Assembly (NCBI GenBank): GCA_000471925.1
Contig: CP006667.1
Location: 2,108,001-2,172,000 of the forward strand
Reading direction: 5' to 3'
Source of the DNA: Ralstonia pickettii DTP0602
GTDB lineage: Bacteria; Pseudomonadota; Gammaproteobacteria; Burkholderiales; Burkholderiaceae
Length of the DNA: 64,000 nucleotides
Under the pieces are notes generated by a model. That model saw only the letters and a list, made by a program, of their open reading frames with translations, had not been told where the DNA came from and did no database searches. Numbering within the stretch: the stretch's first letter is position 1; each line of letters begins with the position of its first letter. Shown here in pieces: positions 23,078 through 33,179 of the stretch. Position numbers and translations under genes: made by a program.

Positions 23078-24761
23078 GAGACCACCTCCGTTCCAGTGCC
23101 GCCAACGCCCACCAGGTCGCGACGAAGGCGGCGAGGTGATACAGGCTGTCCATCAGCAAGCGGAGCTTGCCATACAGCAACATCATGATGGCCAGGTAGG
23201 CGAGGCACGCCGCGGGCAGGACAAGCCAGTCAAGCCGCCGCGATTTGCCCACGCGCCACAGGCGATATGCAATGGCAGCGACGATCATCACGACCGACAA
23301 CATCCATTGCACAAGGAATCCCACAGGCGTCACGATCGCGCCGGTCATGATGGCATTCACCGCATCGGCCTGGATCTCGAAGCCATAGCGCTCGGGCCCT
23401 TCCGGATCCAGGCGTGTTTGAAGCAGATCGAGCGAGTGCTCCGCGCCGACGACAATCACCTTGCCTCGCCACGTTCCGGCCGGGATCGGGGGATTTGCGA
23501 GCAAAGCCTCTGCGCGCACTCGCCTGCGCGGATCGCGCAGGCGTTCGCGATGTGACATGGGGAAATAGAAGCGCGCCATGACGGCATCAACCGGCTCGGC
23601 AGGGCACTCCTTGTCCGGGCGGTCGGATACCTCGCGCACTGAGAAGGGGACGGCTTTCTCGGCGTCGCCCACGCTCCACTGCAGCCACCTCTCCGAGGCA
23701 GGAATAGGTTCGATGCTCACTGCGCCATGGACGGCGTACAGTGCAAACGACCCGTAAACGCGCTTTCCCACCTGCATGGCGAGTGTGCCGAGGACGACCT
23801 TGTCGAGTTTCTGCCCGATACAGGTAAGCCCGAGCGCGGCGCCGGCATCGCCGAGTCCCGGAAGTGTGACCGGACTCCCGTCGGGGGCGAGCGCGTTGAA
23901 GCCAAACACCACCCGCGTGCCACGCTCACGCGCGGCACGCACGGCTCCGATCAGTGCGGCATCGGCAGGGCTTGCATCTTCCAACGTGATATCGAAGGCG
24001 ATTGCTTTGACCTTCTGCTCCGTTGCCATGGCGATCAGGCGCGCGTACGCGGCGCGGCGTTCGGTGGCGAGGCGCCTCGTTTCGCCGGGGAGCGGCGCGA
24101 TGCCAACGAGTAACAGGTCGTCCGAAAGCGCCGGCTCAAACAACACGTCGCCCACGAGCATGGTCCAGCTTGCGGTCCGCGTATCCAGGCCAAGCAGATC
24201 AAACAGGCTGACCCAGCCGAGACCGAGCACCGCCGCGCCGATTGCCACGGTCAGACCCACGCTTGCCTTGAGAAGGCGGAGCTTTTGCTTGACACGACTG
24301 AGGAAGTTGACCAGGCCGTCACCTTCCACCGCAACGGCAATTGCGGCAATGTCCCGATCGCGGGTGTCGCGCATCAGCGGCATCGTCTGCAAACGCGCGA
24401 ACTGCGTGAGGTCGGCGGGCAATTCGCTGGCCGGGGGGAGTTGCACCCCGTCGATCAGGATGGGGATGACGCGCTTGTTCTGGCGGAGCGCCTCGGTCAC
24501 TTCCCACCGGACGAAGTCGCTATTGGCATTCTCCGCCCGCTGCCTGAGTATGGTGAGCCATGCAGGGCCGACAACGGCCAGCACCACATCGTATTCCCTG
24601 AGTCTCTCCGACAGGATCCTCTGCCAGTCGGCGCCTGCGGGTATGTCCTGGACGTCGAGGAACACATGGTCCCGAGGAAACAAGTCAGCGAGGCGAATGC
24701 GCAGGAGCTCGCTCGTTGCGGAGCTATCCTCGCGCCGGTAGCTGATGAAAATATCAGGCAT
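23064..24761 (-). CDS. TIR-CHASE2 membrane protein
   Basis: 565 residues. An N-terminal TIR domain (about 3-140; FISYRRED, then VFLDVQDI, then FVRWEVTEAL, where the glutamate could be the NADase residue) is followed by one membrane span (about 166-188). Residues about 200-450 form a CHASE2 extracytoplasmic sensor. Three more spans fill the C-terminus (about 470-560). The TIR thus faces the cytoplasm and the CHASE2 the periplasm. It could turn an envelope signal into NAD+ cleavage or TIR assembly. No strong ribosome binding site is seen. It lies about 100 bases after the last large eCIS gene on the same strand and overlaps the FecR lipoprotein gene. Confidence 0.83.
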   Translation of the reverse strand: MPDIFISYRREDSSATSELLRIRLADLFPRDHVFLDVQDIPAGADWQRILSERLREYDVVLAVVGPAWLTILRQRAENANSDFVRWEVTEALRQNKRVIPILIDGVQLPPASELPADLTQFARLQTMPLMRDTRDRDIAAIAVAVEGDGLVNFLSRVKQKLRLLKASVGLTVAIGAAVLGLGWVSLFDLLGLDTRTASWTMLVGDVLFEPALSDDLLLVGIAPLPGETRRLATERRAAYARLIAMATEQKVKAIAFDITLEDASPADAALIGAVRAARERGTRVVFGFNALAPDGSPVTLPGLGDAGAALGLTCIGQKLDKVVLGTLAMQVGKRVYGSFALYAVHGAVSIEPIPASERWLQWSVGDAEKAVPFSVREVSDRPDKECPAEPVDAVMARFYFPMSHRERLRDPRRRVRAEALLANPPIPAGTWRGKVIVVGAEHSLDLLQTRLDPEGPERYGFEIQADAVNAIMTGAIVTPVGFLVQWMLSVVMIVAAIAYRLWRVGKSRRLDWLVLPAACLAYLAIMMLLYGKLRLLMDSLYHLAAFVATWWALAALERRWSHDRN

Positions 24762-24801
24762 GGGGCGCGAGCCGGCTCACGCCGCAGCCCTTCGGCAGAG
24801 A

Positions 24802-24818
24802 GAGTGACGGCGTCACTC
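24802..24818. terminator. Palindromic stem after the eCIS DUF4157 gene
   Basis: GAGTGACG (24802-24809) pairs with CGTCACTC (24811-24818) around a single base. On the - strand it is followed by a pyrimidine-rich TCTCTC rather than a U-run. It could weaken transcription between the eCIS genes and the TIR-CHASE2/FecR pair. Confidence 0.4.
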
Positions 24819-24862
24819 CCAGGAGCGCTGCGACGCCGTTCGTCCAGGACCACGCATTACGA

Positions 24863-27800
24863 TCAGCAAGGCTTGTCATCGAAGCTGCCCTTGGTACCCC
24901 CGATCAGTTTCGGTTCCTGGAAGGTTTTCCACTCGGCAGGCAGCGAGCTCTTGTACGGGGGCAGGTGTCCACGAGCCTCGCGAGCGTGCAGGGCATCGCC
25001 TCGCGCAAGGAATTCCGCCTGAAAGAAGCGCATGAACGCCGCGTTTTCCTGCAAGGCGATCTCGAATATCGCCTGCCGCGACAGCAGGGAATCGCGTAGC
25101 TCGGGATGAGCGGCCGCCAGCCGCCGGAGTTCCATCAGCCTGGCGCGTATGCGCCGTGCCAGCCGGTCCTTGAGGGCCTGCACCTGGTTGAAGCAGTCGA
25201 CCATGTGGTGCATCTCGTGGTTGAACGTATCGCCGCCGGGGGCTTCGCTGGGCGTGAACATCACGAATGCCACAGGGAAGGTAGTGACCGACAGCGCCAC
25301 CGGCGATTGGAACCTCACGCCGCCCAACTGCTGGCTGGTGAACTGCGGCGTGGCGCGGAACGTGAACTCGTTGCGTGAGAACAGCCGCACACAGCCTTCA
25401 GTGCGCATCGTCGGGTCGACGCAGACCTGGTCGATGTTGACACCCGACACGGTGAAGTTGTAGCAGTACCGCTCCCGCTCCATGCTTACCTGCACATCGG
25501 GCCAGAACCCCGGGTCATAGTCGCCAGGATTGGTGCGCAACTGTTCCGCGCTGCGCTCCAGTTCCTGCTCTTCCCGTATCCGTGCCAGCAAGCCGATGCC
25601 ATGTGACGGGGCAAAGGGGTTGGCGTCCCCCTGACTGGCGCGGCGGCGGCTGAAGGACGGCAGGGGGCGCAGCGCGGTCGGGATGCCCGCGCTGATGTCC
25701 GGCACGCCTGGTGCGGCCACCAGGTCGGGCCGCAGCCGAATGGTGAATTCCCGCCCCAGCTGCTCTCGTCCACCTTCGCCTACGCCTACGCGCTCATCGG
25801 CCGGCCCGGTCTCCTCGACCGTGGTGGCATGGCGGGCTGGCGTGTCCAGGATCAGGCGGCCGGAATTCCGATCGAAGCGCACCCGTACCATCAGCGGCCC
25901 GTCCAGGTGCAAGGCGATGCGCAAAGGCTCCAGTTCATCGGCTGCCTCACGCACGCGGCGGCGGATCTCTTCCAGGTCGGCCGCATTGGCGACGCTGCCG
26001 CGTGGGACCGGCGGCGACACACGCACCAGTCGCCAGGACGGGGGCATCTCGGCCGGTGTGGGGCCGGCGAGTTGCATCGGCGAGGCGTCGGTCAGCGGCG
26101 TGGTATCGATGTCGGACGCATAGCTGGCCTTGGCGCGGGTGCCGATCATGCCCAGGTCCATCGAGAATGTCACCTTGTGGCCCCGGATGAAATGCGTGGA
26201 GAAGCGATCCAGCGGCGCATCATCGCGGCGTGCGGCCACCCAGGTGTTGAAGGTGGTGCGCACCGTAGCCTGGGCCAGGTCGTTGCCCTGCTGGCGCAAA
26301 TCCGTTCCCGGCGGCACCCGGCCACGCCGGCTGAAGTCGAGCAGCGTGAACGCCATCGAGGCGGCAGGAGAGTCCGACAGCCCGATCGTGGCCTGGCCGC
26401 TGCTGTCCAGCGTCGCCACCGTGGGCGGCATGAACCACGGTGGGAGTGCCAGGCCCCGCGGGGGACCGTCGCGTATCGGCGTGGGCACGGCAAGGTGGAC
26501 AGCATCGCCGCTGACGTAGGTCACGACGGTCTCGTCTGCCACGATGGTTTGCAGGTAGCCAACCTGGTAGCGTGGGAACTGCGAGGCATCGCCGCTTGCC
26601 TGCACCGTTGCGTCAAGACGGAAGGCCCCCCGTGGCGAAGCGATCCGCACGACGTTCTGATCCGGGTCGACCTGCGCCTGGATCGGCGCGGCGCCACCTT
26701 CGGTGCGGCTGTCAGTGATGGCGAAGGTCAGCGGCACGGCGGGATGCGCCGGCTGGCGTTGCGGATCGATCGGGCCGGGCAAGGGCTGGTCAGGGCACCC
26801 GGTCGGGATATTGGCCAGCGGATCGCCCGTAGGCCGGCTCCACCAGGGCCGTGCCGGATCGACCATCTGGCTTGGGTCGAGCGGGTTGGGCGTACCAGGC
26901 GTATCGCAGGGCGGAATGCCCGCCTGCTCGACGAAGAACAGCGCGGCCTGATGCAGGATTCCTGTGTTGCCCACCGGAACATTCAGGCTGTCATGGACGA
27001 AGTGATGGAAGCCGAGGTCGAGGATGCGTGCCATGGCGCATAGCACGGGGTCGCTCGATTCGGTGAACACGCCCGAGCCCAGCCAGATTTCGCGCAAGCC
27101 CTTGGGCACCGCCTGGCCCATGCGGTTCGGCTTGACGTCGTTGGGTGCCTCCCCTTGGAGCTTGATGGTCAGCCGGCTCACCATCTCGGCGGCATTGGGC
27201 ATGCGGCCACAGGTCCAGCGCGACAGGTAGGCATCCGCGCCCAGCCGGTAATCACGCGCGGTGATCCGGGCCACGGCGCGGTCCACGATCGCGCGCGGCG
27301 TGGCCGGTGCGGGACCGCTTGGCGTGACCTGTCCGGCCGGCGCATAGGCCCCCACCAGCACAGTCTGGTTGTCGGCCGGATTGGGTCCGAAATCCGAGGT
27401 TTCACCCTGCGCCGCCAGTTCGATCTGCTGCGAAGGCACGCCCGCGTTCTGCAGTTCGCGCGCCGCCCGCTTCGCGCGATGACAGGACAGGTTGAGGTTG
27501 TAGCCGGCCTTGCCCACGGTGCTGGCATATCCATGCACCTTGAAGATGGAGTCGGCGCGCTGGCTGCGGGCGAAGCTGCGCAGGTTGTCGCTCTGCGCCT
27601 GGTCCTTGAAGACATCGGAGTCCAGGCAGAACTGGAAGTGCATACCGGCGATGCTTTCGGCGCTGGACGGGCAGGGCGGGTCCGGCTGCAGGTTGCCCAG
27701 GCCCGTCGGCACGGGCGGGCAGGCCGGTTCGCCGGTGCGCTCGCCGAACTCCGGTGGCGGCGTGGTCAGCGTGGTGGAGGGCTCGACCTGGCCGACATCG

Positions 27801-28546
27801 ATATCGTCGTCGCTTTCACCCTCCATCTCGCCCTGCTGGCGTTGCACGATGTTCCTGCGCGCCACGCCGGCGCCCGCCGCGGACTGCTGCACCACATGGG
27901 TCAGTTCGTGGGCAAGCAGGTGCTGCCCCGCTGTGGTGCGCGGCGCGTACTGGCCACTGCCGAACACGATATCGCGGCCAACCGTGTAGGCCCTGGCGTT
28001 CACCTCGCGCGCCGAGCGATTGGCGGCGGCGTCGGCATGCACCCGTACCGTGGCAAAGTCCTGCCCGAAGCGCGGCTCGAAGAAGGCGCGCGCGCGGGCA
28101 TCGAGCGCATGGCCGTGGGATCGCAGGACTTCGGCGACGCTTGCCGGCGCGTCCGCAGGCATGTTTAAGGCCCGACCGGCAGGCTTCCTTTGCACCTTCG
28201 CGTCGTCCTCGTCGATCTCCACGCCGCACCGTTCGCACTTGCGCTGCACGCTTGCGGCAGCTGGCCGGATGTTGCCCCGGGCAGGCTCCATGCGCATGAC
28301 CCGATGCGCCATCTGGTCCGCCTCGCGCTCAAACACATCATCGGTGGGTCCGATCGTCAGGCCAGCAGCCTTTGCCTTGCAGCGCGGGCAGGAGCCGCCG
28401 CAGGCGCAGGCGGCCTTGCGCTGCAGCAGCGAGGCTGGCGCCTGGTGCGGCACCGGCACAGGTGCCGGCGCCGGCGCGGGTTTCCGCGTCGGTTGCCGGG
28501 ACATTGCCGGCTTTGGTGCTGGATTTTGGCGGGCTGGCGCGAACAT
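24863..28546 (-). CDS. eCIS-linked DUF4157 protein with OmpA-like and metalloprotease-like domains
   Basis: 1227 residues. A Pro-rich start (1-40) is followed by two Cys clusters (CACGGSCPRC near 47 and CERCGVE near 103) and a DUF4157 domain (about 140-215) ending in HELTHVVQQ. DUF4157 is the hallmark eCIS core domain that marks cargo or particle-associated proteins. Residues about 285-385 resemble an OmpA C-terminal peptidoglycan-binding domain. A long middle region is of unknown fold. Near residue 1110 a second zinc motif HEMHH appears, with an acidic, Gln-rich C-terminal helix region. The likely role is an eCIS-loaded effector or particle-processing protease. I chose the ATG at 28546; a GTG three codons earlier directly abuts the preceding stop. 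It is the last gene of the contiguous eCIS block. Confidence 0.8.
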   Translation of the reverse strand: MFAPARQNPAPKPAMSRQPTRKPAPAPAPVPVPHQAPASLLQRKAACACGGSCPRCKAKAAGLTIGPTDDVFEREADQMAHRVMRMEPARGNIRPAAASVQRKCERCGVEIDEDDAKVQRKPAGRALNMPADAPASVAEVLRSHGHALDARARAFFEPRFGQDFATVRVHADAAANRSAREVNARAYTVGRDIVFGSGQYAPRTTAGQHLLAHELTHVVQQSAAGAGVARRNIVQRQQGEMEGESDDDIDVGQVEPSTTLTTPPPEFGERTGEPACPPVPTGLGNLQPDPPCPSSAESIAGMHFQFCLDSDVFKDQAQSDNLRSFARSQRADSIFKVHGYASTVGKAGYNLNLSCHRAKRAARELQNAGVPSQQIELAAQGETSDFGPNPADNQTVLVGAYAPAGQVTPSGPAPATPRAIVDRAVARITARDYRLGADAYLSRWTCGRMPNAAEMVSRLTIKLQGEAPNDVKPNRMGQAVPKGLREIWLGSGVFTESSDPVLCAMARILDLGFHHFVHDSLNVPVGNTGILHQAALFFVEQAGIPPCDTPGTPNPLDPSQMVDPARPWWSRPTGDPLANIPTGCPDQPLPGPIDPQRQPAHPAVPLTFAITDSRTEGGAAPIQAQVDPDQNVVRIASPRGAFRLDATVQASGDASQFPRYQVGYLQTIVADETVVTYVSGDAVHLAVPTPIRDGPPRGLALPPWFMPPTVATLDSSGQATIGLSDSPAASMAFTLLDFSRRGRVPPGTDLRQQGNDLAQATVRTTFNTWVAARRDDAPLDRFSTHFIRGHKVTFSMDLGMIGTRAKASYASDIDTTPLTDASPMQLAGPTPAEMPPSWRLVRVSPPVPRGSVANAADLEEIRRRVREAADELEPLRIALHLDGPLMVRVRFDRNSGRLILDTPARHATTVEETGPADERVGVGEGGREQLGREFTIRLRPDLVAAPGVPDISAGIPTALRPLPSFSRRRASQGDANPFAPSHGIGLLARIREEQELERSAEQLRTNPGDYDPGFWPDVQVSMERERYCYNFTVSGVNIDQVCVDPTMRTEGCVRLFSRNEFTFRATPQFTSQQLGGVRFQSPVALSVTTFPVAFVMFTPSEAPGGDTFNHEMHHMVDCFNQVQALKDRLARRIRARLMELRRLAAAHPELRDSLLSRQAIFEIALQENAAFMRFFQAEFLARGDALHAREARGHLPPYKSSLPAEWKTFQEPKLIGGTKGSFDDKPC

Positions 28547-28555
28547 GAGCAGCAC

Positions 28556-29605
28556 CTATGGCTTGTCGCTCCTTGTCTTCTTCCGCCGAGCTGCGGAAGG
28601 GGCAGGAGCGGTTTCAGGCCCGGTGCGCGCCACGGAGAAATCCGCCGGCACGATGCTTCTCGCCTGATCCAGCAGTTTCGCCGCCACGGCGCGGTCGCCG
28701 ACAATCTCGGCCAGCCTGGCCGGGTCGGCTTCGAGGATGCCTTCGACGTCGACAATGCCACCTTTGTCGAGTCGCTTGCGCGTGGTGGCATCGATCTCGA
28801 GCTTGTCCAGTGGTGTCCTGGGTGCTGAGGAGGCGGGGGGCGTTGGCGCCGGTCCTGCTCCTGCTCCTGGTGCTGGTGCTGGTGTTGGCGCCGGCGCAGC
28901 GACCGGGGGCGGCATGGTGCACACGCCACCATCGCGCGCGCCCAGTACGATGATGCGGAAGTCGACCTGGCCAAGCACAGGATGCAACGGTACTGCCTCG
29001 ACCTGCAGGGTCTTCTGCGCGGCATCCAGCACATGGATGCGTGCATTCAATTGCGCAGCAGTAGCGGCCCGGGTCGTCGGCTTCGCGTCCGTTTCCCCGG
29101 CGGCCGCCATGTTGACGGTAGTCCCGGTGCCATTCCGCTGCCCGCCCTGGTAGCGCAGCAGGAAATAGCCTTGCGCGTCGGTGCAGCCAAAGCCGATTTC
29201 GCGGATCCAGTTGCCCTTGTCGTCGTAGAGGGCAACAGTCAGGTCAGGCAAGCCCTTGCCCTGCCGGTCCCGCACGAAGCCGTGGAATACATAGCCGTCC
29301 TGGTCCACGGCCGGCACACCGGTGCCGGCGCGGGTCTGTTCGAAGCCGATGTCGCGCAGCAGTCCTGCGTTGCTCCTGATTCGGTCGGCCAGCGCGCCCA
29401 CCCGCGGATTGTCGCTGCCGTACTTGAGTGCCAGCCGCCGCTGCTCGCGCGCGTAGCCGCTGGCGCGGGTGGTGCGCACGGTCTGCAGGCCGGCGAAGGC
29501 GGCAGCGCGCTGCGGGTCGAGGCTGGCGATCTGGCCTTCCAGCGATTTCTCCACCGTCTCGTCCGGGATGCCGCTGGCATCGCAGCTACGTGTGTTGTCA
29601 GCCAT
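28556..29605 (-). CDS. eCIS-associated protein with transthyretin-like and HhH domains
   Basis: 349 residues. Helical N-terminus (1-90). A carboxypeptidase-regulatory/transthyretin-like beta sandwich follows at about 105-160 (FVRDRQGKGLPDLTVALYDD). A Pro/Ala linker spans about 240-275, and a helix-hairpin-helix-like segment about 280-335 (DKGGIVDVEGILEADPARL). The tail is Lys/Arg-rich. It has no signal peptide. Such linkers and small folds suggest a particle-decorating or adaptor protein, but the function is unknown. Its start overlaps the upstream beta-helix gene by 8 bases, with GGAG at good spacing, and the DUF4157 gene follows 9 bases later. Confidence 0.7.
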   Translation of the reverse strand: MADNTRSCDASGIPDETVEKSLEGQIASLDPQRAAAFAGLQTVRTTRASGYAREQRRLALKYGSDNPRVGALADRIRSNAGLLRDIGFEQTRAGTGVPAVDQDGYVFHGFVRDRQGKGLPDLTVALYDDKGNWIREIGFGCTDAQGYFLLRYQGGQRNGTGTTVNMAAAGETDAKPTTRAATAAQLNARIHVLDAAQKTLQVEAVPLHPVLGQVDFRIIVLGARDGGVCTMPPPVAAPAPTPAPAPGAGAGPAPTPPASSAPRTPLDKLEIDATTRKRLDKGGIVDVEGILEADPARLAEIVGDRAVAAKLLDQARSIVPADFSVARTGPETAPAPSAARRKKTRSDKP

Positions 29606-32600
29606 TGCTGATGACTCCAGTGGTCTTGCCGAAATTGGTCAGGATCCGCCCGTTGCCTTCGCACAGGCCGGTACCCAGCGGATCGACCAGCACGGTATTC
29701 GGACCGCCCTGCAGGTAGGCGGGGAAGAAGGCGCGCGCCAGTATGCAGTGCGTGGTCTGGTTGAAGGTGGTGGCGTTGAGCATGCCCAGCGTCACCGCGG
29801 AGAATTTCGCGCGCAGCAGCGACTCCTTGAGCCGGTTGTTGCAGGCCCGCAGCGAAAAGCCGAACAGGAGCGCATGCACCAGCACCACGTCGTCGAGCAG
29901 GTTGCAGTCGCACTGGTTGTCGGCAAAGGCAACGTCGTCGAGGCTGAAAACGGCGATCGAAGACAGCGACAACGTGGCACCGGTCTCGACCAGGTCCAGC
30001 AGGCACTGGTTGTCCGCGAACAGCACATTGCCGCCGGCCAGGTAGGCGCCCAGCCGCTCGTCGTCCAGTCCCGGCCGCGCGGAGAAGCCGGTGGTGGCCA
30101 GTGCCCCCTTTGCAATCGAGGAGAAGGCGAGGAACTGCAGGTACAGCTCGGCCGACATGCCGAGGTTCAGGATCGCCACCGTGGCCGCTGCGAAGGTCGC
30201 CCCCGCGCCGCGCACTATCGCATGGCTGGTCAGCTGGTTGCCGTGCACCGACACGGGTCCCAGCGCCGTCACACTGAGCGCCTGGCCCAACGGCGCGCTG
30301 ACGATATTGCCGTGCATGGTGAGCGCTGGTTCGCCGCTCTGGACCGGCAGCACCTGCGCGCCCACGCGCACCGGCATCACCGGCGCGACCGCATAGACGA
30401 TATTGACGCCACCGCGCCGGCCGATCCTGGCGGCAGCGCTGCTGGCGACGCTGGTGGTCGTGTTGGTGGTTACATTGCCCGGAGCGGCTCTGGCGCCGTT
30501 GCCTGCAATGTGGTTGCGCGATATCTCCAGCCCCTGCGCATGCAGCACGAAAATGCCGCAGACCGGCTCCAGGTGGCTGGGGCCATTGTCGTCGATCACG
30601 TTGTCGCGAATGACAAGCCGCTCGACGTCGGCCAGCGCGATGCCGCCATAGCCCATGCTGTCGATCATCGCCTCCGGGATCTCGGACAGCGGACGCCGCA
30701 GGCAGCCGCGGATGTCGTTGCCGGCGATGGCCAGTCCCTCCACCGTGACGAACTCGTCGGCCTCGGCCAGGTTGAAGAAGCCGGCCACGCCGATGCCGTT
30801 CATGCCCATCTGGTGGATGCGGTTGTCAGCGATCTCGATCTCGCTCAGCGTACCGGCCGAGGCCACCCGCACCCGGCCTTCGCCGATGTCCACCGGGATG
30901 GCCACCAGCACGCTGCTGGCCGGCATCCTGGGATCGCAGGGGTCGACGGGGCGCGGGCGCGGCCAGCGTATCGGCGGCACCGGCTCGTTGCGGTCGTCGA
31001 TAAAGATCAGGCTGCCGAGCGTGATGCCATTGCCCGCGCCGCCGCGGATCAGGTTGCCGGCAATGCGCACCCGGTCCGAGGTGCCGCCGATCTGCAGGCC
31101 GCCCCGGCTCAGCGATCCGGGCGCGAAAGCCATGGCCGCCATGGCCGCCGTGGCAGCCGTGACGGCCGTCGCCGCCGGCAACTCCGCTGTCAGCACCGGC
31201 TCATCGGTTCTGGGCTGGCCAGCCGCAACCTCGATCCGGTTGCGTTCGATCAGCATGTCATCGCCCAATGCGAACACGGCCGGGTCCAGGCAGGCACTGT
31301 CGCGCATGCGGATCCGGCACCCGCTCAGCATGAGCTGGCGCGCATTGAGCACGCGGATGGCGCTGGCGGCAGCGGCGCTGACGTCGAGTTCCTGCAGGAT
31401 CACGCCGACCAGCGCATCTGGCACCGGCTGGTCGCGCCCGAAATTCGGATCACCGCCTTCCAGCACCAGTCCCGGCCCGCGTTCATGCGCCAGCACGGCA
31501 AGCGAATCGATGCGGATGTTCTGTCCGCCGCGCACGTGGAACACGGGCGGCGCGCTGTCCGCCTCGCCGCGCGGCGGGGCACCATGGACACGGCTGCGCG
31601 CGCCGCAGCCGGTCACGGTGACATTGCGGCGGCGAACGATCTCGATGCTCTCGGTGAAATCGCCGGGCAGCACGCAGACCTGGCCGCCTTCGGCCGGCAG
31701 CGCGTTGATTGCCTGCTGGATCGACTCAAAGTCGCCGAAGCTGCGCCGCCCGTCGCCGACGCGATAGGTGCAGCAGGTCTGCAGCCGGGTAAGGGGGCGA
31801 AAGCGCTGGCGGCAGTCCTCGATACTGCCCGAGATCGTGGTATTGCGGCGCCCGGTCCAGTTGATCTCGGCCAGCGCGGCGCGGTGGCGGACCACGCCGG
31901 TCGGGGGTGCATCATCGATCAACACCGCCGGATTGGGAATTTCGCCGGCACGTACGCTGAAGGTCCAGTAGTCGCCGGGCTGGAAGTTCCCGGCGGCTGG
32001 CGTGTCGAAGGCCAGCCGGATGCCATCGCGCAACTCGACCGGATTGGCGGCGTTGGTGAAATCGGCAATATCGCGTAGCCCGTTCCACAGCCGGAAGAAA
32101 ACCGGTTCGGTGGTTGCGGGCAGGGCGCCATACACCGGGGGCACCGCCAGTTCGAGATCGTGGTCGGTATTGAGGATCGCGGTGCTCGCGTAGACGACGC
32201 TCCATGCGCCATCCAGCTCGTCATATTGCAGCGCTTCCAGGTACCAGTCGGCCAGGCCGGCGTTGACAATGGCGGCGCGGCCGGCGTCGATCACCACGCG
32301 CGGCGGGTTCAGCGTGGCGTCGAAGCGGCCGCGTCCGGCCAGTCCGCCGTTCCACTGGCTCCATTTGAAGCGCGCCGGGGCACCCGTCTCGCCTTGCGCG
32401 ATCTCGATGCGATAGAGGTTGTGCTCGAAGCCAAGGTAGCCACCTCCGCCCACCACCGGGCAATCACCCGGAATCGCCGTGACGGGGGCCAGCGTCACGC
32501 TGAGCCGGCCCTTGCGGGCAGGGTCGTCGCGCAGTCGCCCGGCGATCGATGCGCAGTCCTCGCCTTCGGCCAGCCGCAGCAGGCGGAAGCGCACATTGAC

Positions 32601-33149
32601 AAAGGCGCGCTCTGCCGTATCGGGGCCGCCCAACGCCGGCTCGATCAGCCGTTCCGGATACTGGAAGCCGTGCAATGCTTCCTCGGAAACCTCGACGATG
32701 ACCGCGTCGCGAACGCCATCGTCGATCTGGTCGGGCGTTGGCAGCGGGTCGGCCAGCGGTGGTCCGTAGTAGCGGACCCGCCGCTCGAGAGGCGCATCAG
32801 GGGCGGCCGCCGCGCCGGGCAACCGTGTCAGGATGCCATCGACCCACGCGCGTCCCGGCCTGACGGTGACATGCACTTCGCCATCCTCGACGAAGGACGA
32901 GGTGACGGCGAAACTCTGAGGTTCTGCCGCAGGCACCGCGCACACGCCTTCGCCGATGATGTCGCGGCCGGCCTGGCCGTGCCATGACAGCGCAAGCAGC
33001 TGGCCCTCGGTCAGGTCGGCGTCATCCATCACGCGGCCTTGCTGGTGCAGCACGCCCTCGATATTGCGCAGCGGGCCCTGCGCGGGCGCGCTCACGCCGC
33101 GCTCATGCTCGTGAGGGTCGAAATAGAGAGCAGAGAAGTCGCCTTGCAT
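29598..33149 (-). CDS. DUF6519 / right-handed beta-helix eCIS protein
   Basis: 1183 residues. The start (MQGDFSALYFDP, then QGRVMDDADLTEGQ) matches the DUF6519 module found in tail and eCIS baseplate-peripheral proteins. From about residue 480 to 1000 there are regular Asn/Gly/Ile-rich coils typical of a right-handed parallel beta-helix (for example IEIADNRIHQMGMNGIGVAG), which in tails usually contact surface polysaccharide. This makes it a candidate for host binding in a locus with no ordinary fibre. It is followed by the transthyretin-like gene with an 8-base overlap. Length is large but normal for this class. Confidence 0.78.
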   Translation of the reverse strand: MQGDFSALYFDPHEHERGVSAPAQGPLRNIEGVLHQQGRVMDDADLTEGQLLALSWHGQAGRDIIGEGVCAVPAAEPQSFAVTSSFVEDGEVHVTVRPGRAWVDGILTRLPGAAAAPDAPLERRVRYYGPPLADPLPTPDQIDDGVRDAVIVEVSEEALHGFQYPERLIEPALGGPDTAERAFVNVRFRLLRLAEGEDCASIAGRLRDDPARKGRLSVTLAPVTAIPGDCPVVGGGGYLGFEHNLYRIEIAQGETGAPARFKWSQWNGGLAGRGRFDATLNPPRVVIDAGRAAIVNAGLADWYLEALQYDELDGAWSVVYASTAILNTDHDLELAVPPVYGALPATTEPVFFRLWNGLRDIADFTNAANPVELRDGIRLAFDTPAAGNFQPGDYWTFSVRAGEIPNPAVLIDDAPPTGVVRHRAALAEINWTGRRNTTISGSIEDCRQRFRPLTRLQTCCTYRVGDGRRSFGDFESIQQAINALPAEGGQVCVLPGDFTESIEIVRRRNVTVTGCGARSRVHGAPPRGEADSAPPVFHVRGGQNIRIDSLAVLAHERGPGLVLEGGDPNFGRDQPVPDALVGVILQELDVSAAAASAIRVLNARQLMLSGCRIRMRDSACLDPAVFALGDDMLIERNRIEVAAGQPRTDEPVLTAELPAATAVTAATAAMAAMAFAPGSLSRGGLQIGGTSDRVRIAGNLIRGGAGNGITLGSLIFIDDRNEPVPPIRWPRPRPVDPCDPRMPASSVLVAIPVDIGEGRVRVASAGTLSEIEIADNRIHQMGMNGIGVAGFFNLAEADEFVTVEGLAIAGNDIRGCLRRPLSEIPEAMIDSMGYGGIALADVERLVIRDNVIDDNGPSHLEPVCGIFVLHAQGLEISRNHIAGNGARAAPGNVTTNTTTSVASSAAARIGRRGGVNIVYAVAPVMPVRVGAQVLPVQSGEPALTMHGNIVSAPLGQALSVTALGPVSVHGNQLTSHAIVRGAGATFAAATVAILNLGMSAELYLQFLAFSSIAKGALATTGFSARPGLDDERLGAYLAGGNVLFADNQCLLDLVETGATLSLSSIAVFSLDDVAFADNQCDCNLLDDVVLVHALLFGFSLRACNNRLKESLLRAKFSAVTLGMLNATTFNQTTHCILARAFFPAYLQGGPNTVLVDPLGTGLCEGNGRILTNFGKTTGVISNG

Positions 33150-33179
33150 GGCAGCCCCGTTCAGTTTGCAGTCATTTTT

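Noticed and set aside
29469..32078. 869-codon open frame on the + strand
   Set aside because: Antisense shadow of the beta-helix gene created by GC-rich third positions; its protein is His/Arg/Gln-rich with no known domain.
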